Source: Deltaproteobacteria bacterium
GTDB lineage: Bacteria; Desulfobacterota; Binatia; UBA9968
Direction of reading: 5' to 3'
Assembly: GCA_016874755.1 (NCBI GenBank)
Contig: VGTH01000030.1
Span: forward strand, 1 to 64,000
DNA length: 64,000 nt
The notes under the pieces were generated by a model that saw nothing but the letters and a program-made list of their open reading frames with translations, did no database searches and was not told the DNA's origin. Below, in pieces: positions 44,142 through 52,856 of the stretch. How positions within the stretch are numbered: the stretch's first letter is position 1; each line of letters opens with the position of its first letter. A program made the translations under genes and the position numbers.

Positions 44142-45110
44142 ATGAAAGCCCTGCACTGGAACGGCAAAACACTGGCGCTGGAATCTTCCTATCCGACGCC
44201 ATCTTCCATCCTCGATCCTTCATTCTCGTCATCAACAGCCCTCGTCAAAGTCCACCTCTCGGGCATCTGCTCCACCGATTTGCAAATCTTCAAAGGCTAC
44301 ATGGGCTTCACCGGTGTGCCCGGCCACGAGTTCGTCGGCACAGTGAGCGAGGGACCGAAAGATTGGCTCGGCAAGCGCGTCGTCGGTGAAATCAATTTCG
44401 CCTGCGGCCGCTGCGATTACTGCGCGCGCGACCTGGGGCGCCATTGCCCGACGCGCAGCGTTATGGGCATTCTCAACGCCGACGGGGCTTATGCGGAATA
44501 TGTCTCGGTGCCGCTGAGCAATCTTCATGTTGTGCCCGATGGCGTTGTCGACGAAGATGCGGTGTTCACCGAGCCCTTGGCTGCGGCGTTTGAAATCTTG
44601 ACGCAAGTGCAGGTCGATCACGGTCATGAAGTTCTAGTCATTGGCGACGGTAAGCTCGCGAACCTCTGTGCCCAGGTCCTGGCACGCACCGGCGCCAAGA
44701 TAACTGCGCTTGGCAAGCACGAGGACAAACTCAAGTTGATTAAGCCAGCCGGCGTGCGGACGCTTCTCTTGAAGGATTGGCAAACACGCCAGTTCGAAAT
44801 GGTCGTCGAAGCCAGCGGTTCAGCATCCGGTTTGGAACTGGCGCTCGCAGCGACTCGGCCGCGCGGCACGCTCGTGCTCAAAAGCACGATTGCCGGCGCC
44901 CATCAGGTCTCGCTGGCACCCGTCGTCATCAACGAGATCAATCTAATCGGCTCGCGCTGCGGGCCGTTTTCCGACGCATTAGCAGCTTTAGCGAAGCGCC
45001 AGGTATCGATAACGCCGTTGATCGAGAAAATTTTCCCGTTGGCGGATGGCGTTGACGCAGTGGCGAGCGCTTCCCGGCCCGGTGCGCGCAAGATATTGCT
45101 GCGGCCTTGA
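44142..45110 (+). CDS. zinc-dependent medium-chain alcohol dehydrogenase family protein
   Basis: A 322-residue MDR protein. The GHEFVGTV motif (about 63) and the structural zinc loop CGRCDYCARDLGRHC are present; a Rossmann core VIGDGKLANLC follows. It is similar to threonine and galactitol dehydrogenases, substrate unknown. The ATG at 44142 gives the family start MKALHWNGK; an upstream in-frame GTG adds fourteen unlike residues. Confidence 0.88.
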   Translation: MKALHWNGKTLALESSYPTPSSILDPSFSSSTALVKVHLSGICSTDLQIFKGYMGFTGVPGHEFVGTVSEGPKDWLGKRVVGEINFACGRCDYCARDLGRHCPTRSVMGILNADGAYAEYVSVPLSNLHVVPDGVVDEDAVFTEPLAAAFEILTQVQVDHGHEVLVIGDGKLANLCAQVLARTGAKITALGKHEDKLKLIKPAGVRTLLLKDWQTRQFEMVVEASGSASGLELALAATRPRGTLVLKSTIAGAHQVSLAPVVINEINLIGSRCGPFSDALAALAKRQVSITPLIEKIFPLADGVDAVASASRPGARKILLRP

Positions 45111-45182
45111 ACCAAGACCGGAAAATCTGATAGAGGAAAATTCACTCAAAATCGTGCGAAAAAGATTCCTAGGAGGTTTGTA

Positions 45183-45902
45183 ATGGACGTTACAAATTCA
45201 ACCGTTCAACTAAACACGTCGGACGGCAAGATGGAGGCCTATGTTGCCCAGCCCAAAGACGGCGGCAGCTATCCAGGCGTTGTGGTCATTCAAGAGGCGT
45301 TCGGTGTTAACGAACACATGAAGAAGGTTACCGATCGCATCGCCGCTGAAGGTTACGTGGCGATCTGCCCGGATATCTATCATCGTGAAAGCGAGCGCGT
45401 GATTCCGTTTTCCGACATGCAGAAGGCGATCGCGACTTTGCAGCGCGTGCAAGACCCGAAGGCCATGGAAGACGTCGGCGCGGCGATTGCTCAACTGAAA
45501 TCGCAGAGCAACGTTAAAGCCGGCTCCCTGGGCGTCATCGGCTTCTGTATGGGTGGTCGTTTGACCTATTTGACCGCGGCGCACCACGCCAATGACGTAA
45601 AATGCGCGGTGCCCTATTATGGTGGCGGCATTCCGATGGGCAACCCGAGCCCGCTCGCGCGCACCGGTGAGATCAAGTGCCCGATGTATCTGTTCTTCGG
45701 CGCCAAGGACCAGCTGATTCCGATGGATCAAGTGGGACAGATCAATACTGAGCTGACCTCGAAGAAGGTTGCGTTCCAGATGAAAATCTATCCGGACGCG
45801 GGCCATGGCTTTTTCTGCGACGAGCGCGGCAGCTACAATGAAAAAGCGGCCACCGATGCGTGGGACAAGACCAAATCGTTCTTCGCCCAACATCTGAAAT
45901 AG
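45183..45902 (+). CDS. dienelactone hydrolase family protein
   Basis: A 239-residue alpha/beta hydrolase of the DLH family. The nucleophile C122 lies in GFCMGG, with Asp near 172 (GAKDQLIP) and His in DAGHGFF near 204. In aromatic degradation DLH opens dienelactones to maleylacetate; many members have other ester substrates. TAGGAGG precedes ATG 45183. A strong terminator follows the gene. Confidence 0.9.
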   Translation: MDVTNSTVQLNTSDGKMEAYVAQPKDGGSYPGVVVIQEAFGVNEHMKKVTDRIAAEGYVAICPDIYHRESERVIPFSDMQKAIATLQRVQDPKAMEDVGAAIAQLKSQSNVKAGSLGVIGFCMGGRLTYLTAAHHANDVKCAVPYYGGGIPMGNPSPLARTGEIKCPMYLFFGAKDQLIPMDQVGQINTELTSKKVAFQMKIYPDAGHGFFCDERGSYNEKAATDAWDKTKSFFAQHLK

Positions 45903-45922
45903 TTCGATCTAAAGTTAGCATC

Positions 45923-45961
45923 AGGGAGAGGAGGAGCGTGTGCTTTCCCTCTCCCTTTTTT
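45923..45961 (+). terminator. rho-independent terminator after dienelactone hydrolase gene
   Basis: AGGGAGAGG (45923-45931) pairs fully with CCTCTCCCT (45948-45956), followed by T at 45956-45961. The stem is nine perfect pairs, with a 16-base loop. Confidence 0.85.
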
Positions 45962-45994
45962 GTGTCGGCAAAACATTTCCGCTAAAGTGACTTC

Positions 45995-46876
45995 ATGGCG
46001 CAACGAAAATCAGCGACGGGTGCCAAGGTAGGCCTGGTGCAGATGAGCACGGGCGACAACCTCGACGCCAATCTGGCCAAGGCTGTTAACCGGATCGAAG
46101 CCGCGGCGCGCAAAGGGGCGCAGATTGTTTGTCTGCAGGAACTATTTCGCTCGCGCTATTTTTGCCAGAGCGAGGATCATCGCAAGTTCGCGCTTGCCGA
46201 GCCGATTCCCGGGCCGAGCACTGAGGTTTTGAGCGATGTGGCGCGGCGCGAAAATGTCGTGATCGTCGCGTCGCTGTTCGAGCGGCGCGCCGCCGGCATC
46301 TATCACAACACGGCGGTGGTGCTCGACGCCGATGGTTCTGTCGCCGGCAAATATCGCAAGATGCACATCCCCGACGATCCGCTTTATTACGAGAAGTTCT
46401 ATTTCACGCCGGGCGATTTGGGCTTCCCGAGTTTTCAGACGCGCTACGCCAAGATCGCCGTGCTGGTCTGCTGGGACCAATGGTTCCCCGAAGGCGCGCG
46501 GCTGGCGGCGCTGTCCGGCGCGCAGATCTTGTTCTATCCCACGGCGATTGGCTGGATTCCCAACGAGCCTAAGTCCGTGGCGCTCAACCAGCGCAACGGC
46601 TGGGAGTTGATCCAGCGTTCACACGCGGTGGCCAACGGTGTTTTCGTTGCGTCGGTCAATCGCGTCGGCAACGAAGGCAAGATCAAATTCTGGGGCAACT
46701 CGTTTGTCGCCGGCCCGTTTGGTGAGATCGTCGCGCGCGCCAAGGGCGAGAAAGACGAAATTGTCGTCGCCGACTGCGATCTGGCGAAGATCGAAGAGAC
46801 GCGGCAAGCGTGGCCGTTTCTGCGCGATCGGCGCATCGATGCCTACGGCTCTTTATTAAGCCGCGCCATCGACTGA
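45995..46876 (+). CDS. aguB: N-carbamoylputrescine amidase
   Basis: Nitrilase-superfamily enzyme (293 residues) that cleaves N-carbamoylputrescine to putrescine, ammonia and CO2. The catalytic triad is E49, K122 and C159 (LQELF; KYRKMHIP; VCWDQWFPE). The partner agmatine deiminase gene follows, together forming the two-step route from agmatine to putrescine. Confidence 0.92.
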   Translation: MAQRKSATGAKVGLVQMSTGDNLDANLAKAVNRIEAAARKGAQIVCLQELFRSRYFCQSEDHRKFALAEPIPGPSTEVLSDVARRENVVIVASLFERRAAGIYHNTAVVLDADGSVAGKYRKMHIPDDPLYYEKFYFTPGDLGFPSFQTRYAKIAVLVCWDQWFPEGARLAALSGAQILFYPTAIGWIPNEPKSVALNQRNGWELIQRSHAVANGVFVASVNRVGNEGKIKFWGNSFVAGPFGEIVARAKGEKDEIVVADCDLAKIEETRQAWPFLRDRRIDAYGSLLSRAID

Positions 46877-46911
46877 CAACGGTAAAAACATTTGAGAAAA
46901 TAGGAGGCTCC

Positions 46912-47027
46912 ACTGAAAGCCCATTCGGAGTCCTTCGAGGAGATCAGGACGAACGGAATCGGAGTCGCGCCGGTTCGCGAAAAGGTCCGGTCATGCTGAG
47001 CTTGTCGAAGCATTCCGGGGTTTGCGA
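46912..47027 (-). repeat. 115-base dispersed hairpin repeat, copy 3
   Basis: Same orientation as copy 2: CATTCGGAGTCCTTCGAGGA then GATCAGGACGAACGGAATCG, then CCGGTCATGCTGAGCTTGTC and GAAGCATTCC. It is more diverged than copies 1 and 2. It separates a TAGGAGG (46901-46907) from the aguA start. Confidence 0.7.
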
Positions 47028-47047
47028 ATAGACTCAAGTTGAAACCT

Positions 47048-48112
47048 ATGGCCCACGCTCCTCCTCGCTCCACTACGCCAGCAGCGCTTGGCTATGCGAT
47101 GCCCGCCGAATGGGCGCCGCACCGCGCCACATGGCTTTCGTGGCCGCACAATCTGGACACCTGGCCGACGTATTTGGAGCGAGTCCGAGAAATCTGGATT
47201 CAGATGATCTGCGCTCTCGCGCCGGGCGAGCAAGTCTATCTGCTGGTCAACGACGAATCGGTGGAGCAGGAAGTGCGTAGCCGTTTGCGTGCGGCGAAGG
47301 CGGCGATGGCGAACGTTACGTTCTTGCGCTTTCCCACCGTCGACGTTTGGATGCGCGACTACGGCCCGACCTTTGTCACGCGCAGTTCCCAAGACGCTCC
47401 GCTGGCCTTCAACGACTGGATCTTCAACGGCTGGGGCGGGAAGTACAAAGCTTACGAAGAAGATGACCGCATCGCGCGCGACATCGCCGCATTGCTGAAG
47501 GTGCCAGTTTTCGACCACAAGCTGATCCTCGAAGGCGGTTCGATCGAAGTGAACGGTGCCGGCACTTGTTTGACGACCGAGCAATGTCTGCTCAACAAGA
47601 ATCGCAATCCGCATCTAAGCCGCAGCGAGCTTGAGACGTTTCTCGAAGGTACGCTGGGAGTAAAACAGGTGATCTGGCTGGGCGAGGGCATTGTCGGCGA
47701 CGACACAGACGGCCACATCGACGACATCGCCCGCTTCGTCGATGCGCGCACGGTGGTTGCTATTCTGGAAAGCGATGCCAAAGACGATAATTATCATTTT
47801 TTGCAGGACAACGGTGAGCGGTTGCAGCGCGCGCGCGATCTCGATGGCGGCAAGTTCAATCTCATCACCTTGCCCTGTCCGCGACCGGTTTATTACGAGG
47901 ACGTTCGATTGCCCGCCAGCTATGCAAATTTTTATATTGGCAACGAAGTTGTCCTCGTGCCGATCTTCGACGATCCGAACGATAAGGCGGCGCTCGGCAC
48001 GCTGCAGGATTGTTTTCCAAAAAGGAGAGTCATCGGCCTGCGCTGCAACGAAGTTGTCGCCGGACTAGGCGCGATCCACTGTGTGACGCAGCAGGAGCCG
48101 GCGGTGCTCTAG
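47048..48112 (+). CDS. aguA: agmatine deiminase
   Basis: Converts agmatine to N-carbamoylputrescine and ammonia, the substrate of aguB. The guanidine-modifying fold has FPTVDVWMRDYGPTF, EGGSIEVNG, GDDTDGHIDD and the nucleophilic Cys in GAIHCVTQQEP ten residues before the end, all hallmarks of the family. The ATG at 47048 or a TTG at 47039 must be used, and neither has a ribosome binding site; a TAGGAGG lies 140 bases upstream beyond the repeat. Confidence 0.92.
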   Translation: MAHAPPRSTTPAALGYAMPAEWAPHRATWLSWPHNLDTWPTYLERVREIWIQMICALAPGEQVYLLVNDESVEQEVRSRLRAAKAAMANVTFLRFPTVDVWMRDYGPTFVTRSSQDAPLAFNDWIFNGWGGKYKAYEEDDRIARDIAALLKVPVFDHKLILEGGSIEVNGAGTCLTTEQCLLNKNRNPHLSRSELETFLEGTLGVKQVIWLGEGIVGDDTDGHIDDIARFVDARTVVAILESDAKDDNYHFLQDNGERLQRARDLDGGKFNLITLPCPRPVYYEDVRLPASYANFYIGNEVVLVPIFDDPNDKAALGTLQDCFPKRRVIGLRCNEVVAGLGAIHCVTQQEPAVL

Positions 48113-48123
48113 CCAAGCCTTAG

Positions 48124-48209
48124 TGTCATCCTGAGCGCCAGCGAAGGATCTGCTTTTCGCGCACCTGCAGGAAGCAGATTCTTCGCCGTTGGCTCATCAG
48201 AATGACAAC
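48124..48209. repeat. inverted repeat TGTCATCCTGA/TCAGAATGACA
   Basis: An 86-base unit with complementary 11-base ends (one mismatch) and an inner AGCGAAGGATCTGC/GCAGATTCTTCGC hairpin. Related to the unit at 41646-41732. It lies after the aguA stop and before the truncated flavoprotein. Confidence 0.7.
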
Positions 48210-48272
48210 TCCATGCAATTCAGAAGTCCGTAGGGTGCGCCGTGCGCACCGCTGCCGTGGCTTTTGGCGATT

Positions 48273-48500
48273 CTACACTGTTGGCGGCAAGATCCCGGCG
48301 ATCACCCGGGCGCTGAGCCAGTCGCGCGCCGCTTCCCACAACGCCTTCGATTTGAACGCCCCTTGCAGACCGTAGCCAAGAAAGTTGCCGCCGTCGACGA
48401 GGACGACTCGCATGCCGCGAGTGGCCGCGCTCATGGCGGCGGCCATGCCGCCGGGCCCGCCGCCAAGGATCGCAACGTCAAAGTGGCTCGGTTCCGCCAT
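48273..48500 (-). pseudogene. N-terminal fragment of FAD-disulfide oxidoreductase-like protein
   Basis: A 75-residue frame with a complete FAD-binding start (FDVAILGGGPGGMAAAMSAA, then VVLVDGG) and NFLGYGLQGAFKSKALWEAA, a loop near the place of the redox disulfide in lipoamide-dehydrogenase-type enzymes. It then stops after ILPPTV. The remaining 380 or more residues are missing, and the sequence after the stop is repeat material. It cannot be a working enzyme. Confidence 0.7.
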
Positions 48501-48561
48501 AGAATTTATGCCGAGATTTATTTCGCTCGTCGGAAGCGCACGCCCGGAGCCGCGGTTCGCC

Positions 48562-48888
48562 TTAGTAGTGCAGGAGTTCGATGGTGAGTGCGTACATGCC
48601 GGCAGCGGCCAGGCACCCGTAGACCGCGCCGGTAATCTTGAAGGCGCGAATCGTGAGTTTGCGACGCCGGTGACGCAAAGCGAAAATGCACACCAGCAGC
48701 ATGCAAGCGATGCCCTTCCAGTACAACAATCCCCACAAAGCGCCCCACTCAATGATCGCCATGCGGACGATGGGATTGGCCTCCGGCACGCCGCGCGACA
48801 AAACGTGATAGGTGAATAGCCCGTCGAAAATCTGCAGTAAAATGTTCAAGACAAAATAGCCGGTGTGCAGTGGAAGCAACGGTGCCAT
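48562..48888 (-). CDS. DUF5658-like small membrane protein
   Basis: A 108-residue protein with about four membrane helices (FVLNILLQIFDGLFTYHVL; GALWGLLYWKGIACMLLVCI; AVYGCLAAAGMYALTIEL). GVPEANPIVRMAI is a typical DUF5658 motif. Function unknown. It is divergent from the MFS gene that follows. Confidence 0.7.
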   Translation of the reverse strand: MAPLLPLHTGYFVLNILLQIFDGLFTYHVLSRGVPEANPIVRMAIIEWGALWGLLYWKGIACMLLVCIFALRHRRRKLTIRAFKITGAVYGCLAAAGMYALTIELLHY

Positions 48889-49020
48889 TTGGTTGATTTA
48901 CGGTTTACAACTTGTGGTGTCAAGAGAGGCTGCACGCCGCAATGGTAGACCTGCGCAAAAATCGCGTGATATGGAAGAAACTCGTGAAGTAAATATGCTG
49001 TCTTTAGATCGGATGGCGGC

Positions 49021-50331
49021 GTGACGCCGAAAAACCTAGAAGAGGACGCGCCACCGCGGCGTGCCGGCGCGAGTGAATCACGCACCGCGACCAGCGGTGC
49101 GCGGGCCGTTTTACTGCGCCTGCGCGCGCTCGAAGCGCTTGGTTACCGGGAATTTCGCTTGCTTTGGTCGGGCCATGTGTTTGTGTCCATGGCGTTCTGG
49201 ATGGACCAGGTGACGCGGGGGTGGCTGATCTATGAAATCACCAATTCGACCGTTCAGTTGGGCATGGTGCGCGGCGTCCAAGCGATTCCGATTTTTCTTT
49301 TGTCGCCGATAGCGGGCAGTATCGCCGATCGCTATTCGCGCAAGTTGCAGATCATTTCGACACAAGTTGCCAACGGTGTCCTTTACGCCATTCTCGCGTT
49401 CCTGGTGATCGTGGGCCAAGTCCAACCTTGGCATGTTTATGTGACCGCCGTGTTGGTGGCGATCAGCGACACGTTTCATCAACCGGCGCGCGCGGCGATT
49501 ATCGCCGACGCGGTGCCGCGCGATCGGCTGGCCAATGCCATTGGGCTCAATTCGATGATCTTCAATGTGGCGCGCAGCACCGGGCCGGCACTGGCCGGGG
49601 TGTTGATCGCCAGTGTTGGCACCGGCTGCGCGTTTGGCGTTCAAGCGGGCTTCTATTTTCTTGCGACCTTCTGGACTACGCGCCTGCGTGCCGGCAGGAC
49701 GGAGGCAGGCACAACTACGGCACAGCGGGAGTCGCTGCGTCGGAACATTGTCGAGGGGTGGAAGTTTAGTTGGCGCAACGAGACGGTGCGCACGGGCTTA
49801 CTCGTTGTCATGTTGGCGTCGCTGTTCATTGTGCCGTTCGTCACATTATTACCGGTGTTCGCCCGCGATATTCTCAAAGTCGGAGCCACTGGGCAGGGTT
49901 TGTTATTAACTACCATGGGCATCGGCGCGCTGGGCAGCGCGCTGGCGATCGCCAGCTTCGGCGATCGCATGCCGCGCGGTTTGTTCATGCTCGGCGGCCT
50001 CGCCGTCTACGGCCTCAGCGTGGCGGGCTTTGCGCTGTCGCCGTGGTTCGGCGTGTCGTTGGCACTGATGGTGATCGTCGGCTTTACCAACGTCTGTTCT
50101 CACGCGCTGGTGCAGACGGTGATTCAGACGTATTCGCCGTCAGAATTTCGCGACCGTGTGGTATCGCTTTTTCAACAGAGCCAGGTGGTCATGACGGTTG
50201 GCAGCATGATCATCGGTTCCCTGGCTGCTTTCTGCGGCGCCACTTGGGCCACAGCGCTGATGGCCGGAGCCGGCATCCTGTCGGTGTTGGCGATTCACTG
50301 GACGCTCCCGCGGGCGTGGAAAATTACCTGA
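49021..50331 (+). CDS. MFS transporter, EntS/DHA3-like
   Basis: A 436-residue transporter of the MFS-3/enterobactin-exporter-like branch. It has a long hydrophilic N-terminus, then RLLWSGHVFVSMAFWMDQVT, the loop GSIADRYSRK and twelve helices. Substrate unknown. Start GTG 49021 with weak ribosome binding site; a start nearer LRLRALEALGYREF is possible. Upstream 48889-49020 is a divergent promoter region. Confidence 0.82.
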   Translation: MTPKNLEEDAPPRRAGASESRTATSGARAVLLRLRALEALGYREFRLLWSGHVFVSMAFWMDQVTRGWLIYEITNSTVQLGMVRGVQAIPIFLLSPIAGSIADRYSRKLQIISTQVANGVLYAILAFLVIVGQVQPWHVYVTAVLVAISDTFHQPARAAIIADAVPRDRLANAIGLNSMIFNVARSTGPALAGVLIASVGTGCAFGVQAGFYFLATFWTTRLRAGRTEAGTTTAQRESLRRNIVEGWKFSWRNETVRTGLLVVMLASLFIVPFVTLLPVFARDILKVGATGQGLLLTTMGIGALGSALAIASFGDRMPRGLFMLGGLAVYGLSVAGFALSPWFGVSLALMVIVGFTNVCSHALVQTVIQTYSPSEFRDRVVSLFQQSQVVMTVGSMIIGSLAAFCGATWATALMAGAGILSVLAIHWTLPRAWKIT

Positions 50332-50399
50332 CTCCCCATCTTGACAGAGTTGTCGCTGTTCATTACGGGTGGGGTGACTTGTTTGTCGTTGGAGGCAAT

Positions 50400-51389
50400 G
50401 TGAAGTTTAGCTTGCTGTTATTCCTCTTAGTTGTTGCTTTACCAGCCGTCAACTATGCCGCGGAGTTCAACCTCAAACTACCGCTAGGCTTGCAAGAACA
50501 GGCGGCCTACATTCCCGACGATAATCCGATCACCAAAGAAAAAGTCGAACTCGGTAAAATGTTTTTTTGGGACAAGCGCTGGTCGCGCAACGGCACGATA
50601 GCCTGCGTGACTTGCCATTTGCCCGAGCATGGTTGGGCTGACCCACGGCAATTTTCCGTGCGCTTTGACGGCAACCCTACGCTGCGCCATTCGCCGACGC
50701 TGGTCAATCGCCTGTTTAGCGATGTGCAGCAGTGGGCGCGCGCGCGCACTTCGCTTGAAGACCAGGCGATGAAAGCCTCGGACCAATCGCCCGATCTCTT
50801 GGTGAAAAATCTCGGCGCCATCCCAGAGTATCAAGAGCGCCCTCGTAAAGTCTTCGGCACCGATTTGAATCCCGAGGGGGTTGCCAAAGCGATCTCCGCT
50901 TATGAACGGATGATCCTTTCGGGGAATTCTCCCTATGACCGTTTCCAGGCCGGGGATAAAAAAGAGCTGTCTCCCGCCGCGCAGCGCGGCATGGCGCTAT
51001 TCAAGGGCAAAGCGAACTGCCAGCCGTGCCACGCGGGTTTCAATTTCACCGACGAGGGCTACCACAACCTGGGCGTCGGCATTGAGCAGGAAAAGACTGA
51101 TTGGGGGCTGTTTACCACGACCAAAGTGGAATCGGACCGCGGCAAGTTCAAAACTCCAACCCTGCGTGACGTGGCGCCGCGGCCGCCGTACATGCATGAT
51201 GGCAGCATCAAGACTCTCGAAGAGGTCATCGCATTCTACAATCAGGGCGGTAAGAAAAATCCATGGCTTTCGGAGACGATCCGGCCACTGAACTTGACTG
51301 CCGCGGAGCAGAAAGATCTGATCGAGTTTTTGAAATCGCTGACGGGAGTCGTGGATCCGGAGATCTCCAGTCCGCCGCGGCTGCCGTAG
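50400..51389 (+). CDS. di-heme cytochrome c peroxidase family protein
   Basis: A 329-residue periplasmic enzyme of the CcpA/MauG group, which reduce H2O2 or oxidise protein residues. It has a signal peptide (FSLLLFLLVVALPAVNYAA), the heme sites CVTCH (C69, C72, H73) and CQPCH near 200, and MHDGS near the end. The GTG at 50400 follows GGAGG; the frame is open much further upstream but that part overlaps the MFS gene. Electron donor unknown. Confidence 0.88.
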   Translation: MKFSLLLFLLVVALPAVNYAAEFNLKLPLGLQEQAAYIPDDNPITKEKVELGKMFFWDKRWSRNGTIACVTCHLPEHGWADPRQFSVRFDGNPTLRHSPTLVNRLFSDVQQWARARTSLEDQAMKASDQSPDLLVKNLGAIPEYQERPRKVFGTDLNPEGVAKAISAYERMILSGNSPYDRFQAGDKKELSPAAQRGMALFKGKANCQPCHAGFNFTDEGYHNLGVGIEQEKTDWGLFTTTKVESDRGKFKTPTLRDVAPRPPYMHDGSIKTLEEVIAFYNQGGKKNPWLSETIRPLNLTAAEQKDLIEFLKSLTGVVDPEISSPPRLP

Positions 51390-51391
51390 GG

Positions 51392-51441
51392 CGTCCTTCG
51401 ATTCGCCCCTTCGGGGCTACTCAGGATGAACGGCGTTTTTT
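51392..51441 (+). terminator. hairpin and T-run after the peroxidase gene
   Basis: GCCCC-TTC-GGGGC (51405-51417) followed by ACTCAGGATGAACGGCG and six T (51436-51441). The distance between stem and T-run is long unless an outer pairing forms. The TCAGGATGAACGG part is like the 115-base repeat. Confidence 0.4.
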
Positions 51442-51474
51442 GAGCTAGAGAATTTTCTACATAGAGGTGCGTTG

Positions 51475-52455
51475 ATGGAAGCAACTGGAAATTTGCCCGT
51501 CGTTAATTGTTTGGGCGCGCCGTGGCCCGAGGATTTGTCGGCCGCGTTTATCGATCGTATGCACAAGCAAGGCATTCGAGTCGCCGGCTGCACGGCCAAC
51601 GAGACTTGGGACGACACGATGGAGAGCCTCGAGAACTTCGAGGTCGTCAAGGCGGTGGTGCGCGATCATCCCAAGGCTTATCTCATTCGCAACGCCGAGG
51701 ATCTCGACCGCCCGGAGAATCGCGACAAAGTAGGCGTGCTACTCGGCCTGCAGAATCCAAAAGCCTTGAGCGATAGTTTGAATTTTCTCGAAGCCTTCTA
51801 CGATCTCGGTCTGCGCTGCTTGTCCTTGGCCTTTAGCGAGAACAGCTACTACGGTTGCGGCCATGCTTGTGAGGTCGACACCGGGTTGACGACACTCGGC
51901 CGGCGAGCGATCAAGCGGATGAATCAACTGGGGATCATCGTCGATCTTTCCCACTCCGGCGATCGCACCGCGCAAGAGGCTTTGGATCTCTCCGAGCAGC
52001 CGGTGATCTTCAGCCACTCGACCAGCCGGACATTATTCAAGCGGCCGCGCAGCGCGCCCGATCCGTTGATCGTCGCCGCGGCCAAAAAGGGCGGCGTGAT
52101 TTGCCAGGACGTGCGGGTTAACACGAGCGTCGCCGACTACGTCGACTGGGTCGACTATTGCGTAAAGCTGGTTGGCATCGATCACGTCGGCGTCTCGGCG
52201 CAGGACGATTTCCATCGCTCTTACAAAGACACCAAGCGGATTGCTCCCTACGTGCCCAACTATGAGAAGGAGCTGAAAAACCGCGACTGGAGCGAAGACC
52301 GCAGCTATCGCCGCCCGGGTATTGGCGCCGGTCTGCTCGATCCGGAGAATCTGCCGGTGGAATTGAAGCGCCGCGGCTATTCCGACACCGACGCGGGAAA
52401 GATTCTCGGCGGCAATATTCTGCGCGTGCTCCGCGCGGTATTGCCGAAACATTGA
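51475..52455 (+). CDS. peptidase M19 (membrane dipeptidase)-like protein lacking metal ligands
   Basis: A 326-residue protein of the renal dipeptidase fold. IVDLSHSGDRT, PVIFSHSTSR and GIDHVGVSAQDDF show two His and an Asp of the zinc site. However the N-terminal HxD pair is absent (VVNCLGAPWPEDL in its place), and the bridging Glu position reads LLGLQNPKAL with Gln. It may have lost dipeptidase activity or use one metal. ATG 51475 follows GAGGTG. Confidence 0.8.
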   Translation: MEATGNLPVVNCLGAPWPEDLSAAFIDRMHKQGIRVAGCTANETWDDTMESLENFEVVKAVVRDHPKAYLIRNAEDLDRPENRDKVGVLLGLQNPKALSDSLNFLEAFYDLGLRCLSLAFSENSYYGCGHACEVDTGLTTLGRRAIKRMNQLGIIVDLSHSGDRTAQEALDLSEQPVIFSHSTSRTLFKRPRSAPDPLIVAAAKKGGVICQDVRVNTSVADYVDWVDYCVKLVGIDHVGVSAQDDFHRSYKDTKRIAPYVPNYEKELKNRDWSEDRSYRRPGIGAGLLDPENLPVELKRRGYSDTDAGKILGGNILRVLRAVLPKH

Positions 52456-52856
52456 GCCGATTGAATCTTGCCTGGAGCCGGGATGCGAACTCCGATCTCT
52501 AGCCCGGATTATTCATCGCTGCGGCGCGATCGAAGTGAAACTCTTCCGGAGCGAAGGCAACAGACATCCGCTTCGACGCCGCCTTGTAGAGGCGACCGGC
52601 GTCGCCCTGCTCTGCGAATCGCAGTGAAAAGGTCGAAGAGATGCCCAGCATCGGCGAATTAAACCGAACGATTTGCGCTGATGCCTTCGCTCCTCCAGAG
52701 TTCCACTTCGATCGACACAGTGTCATGGGTTTTGCCGGTCGCATGAATAATTCGGGCTAGGTTCAAATCTCAAAGCTCTTCTCGCTGCCGATCTTGCACT
52801 TGCTCAGCGATTGCGTCAGATTTTTCTTTAAAGCCGAAGAAGGTTGATCATCCTCG
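52456..52856. other. intergenic stretch with one doubtful reverse frame
   Basis: No confident gene. A reverse-strand frame (52499-52744, 81 codons) ends RMSVAFAPEEFHFDRAAAMN. This could be the end of a lost protein, for example a TOBE-like C-terminus, but I cannot support a family. No hairpin repeat is obvious. Confidence 0.35.

Noticed and set aside
49770-50399. A 539-residue protein starting at 49770 and ending with the peroxidase
   Set aside because: The first 210 codons are a shifted frame of the MFS gene with Arg/His-rich nonsense; the signal peptide and ribosome binding site support GTG 50400.
52499-52744. An 81-residue reverse-strand gene
   Set aside because: No family recognised, no ribosome binding site and an unusual composition; left as a doubtful frame in the gap description.
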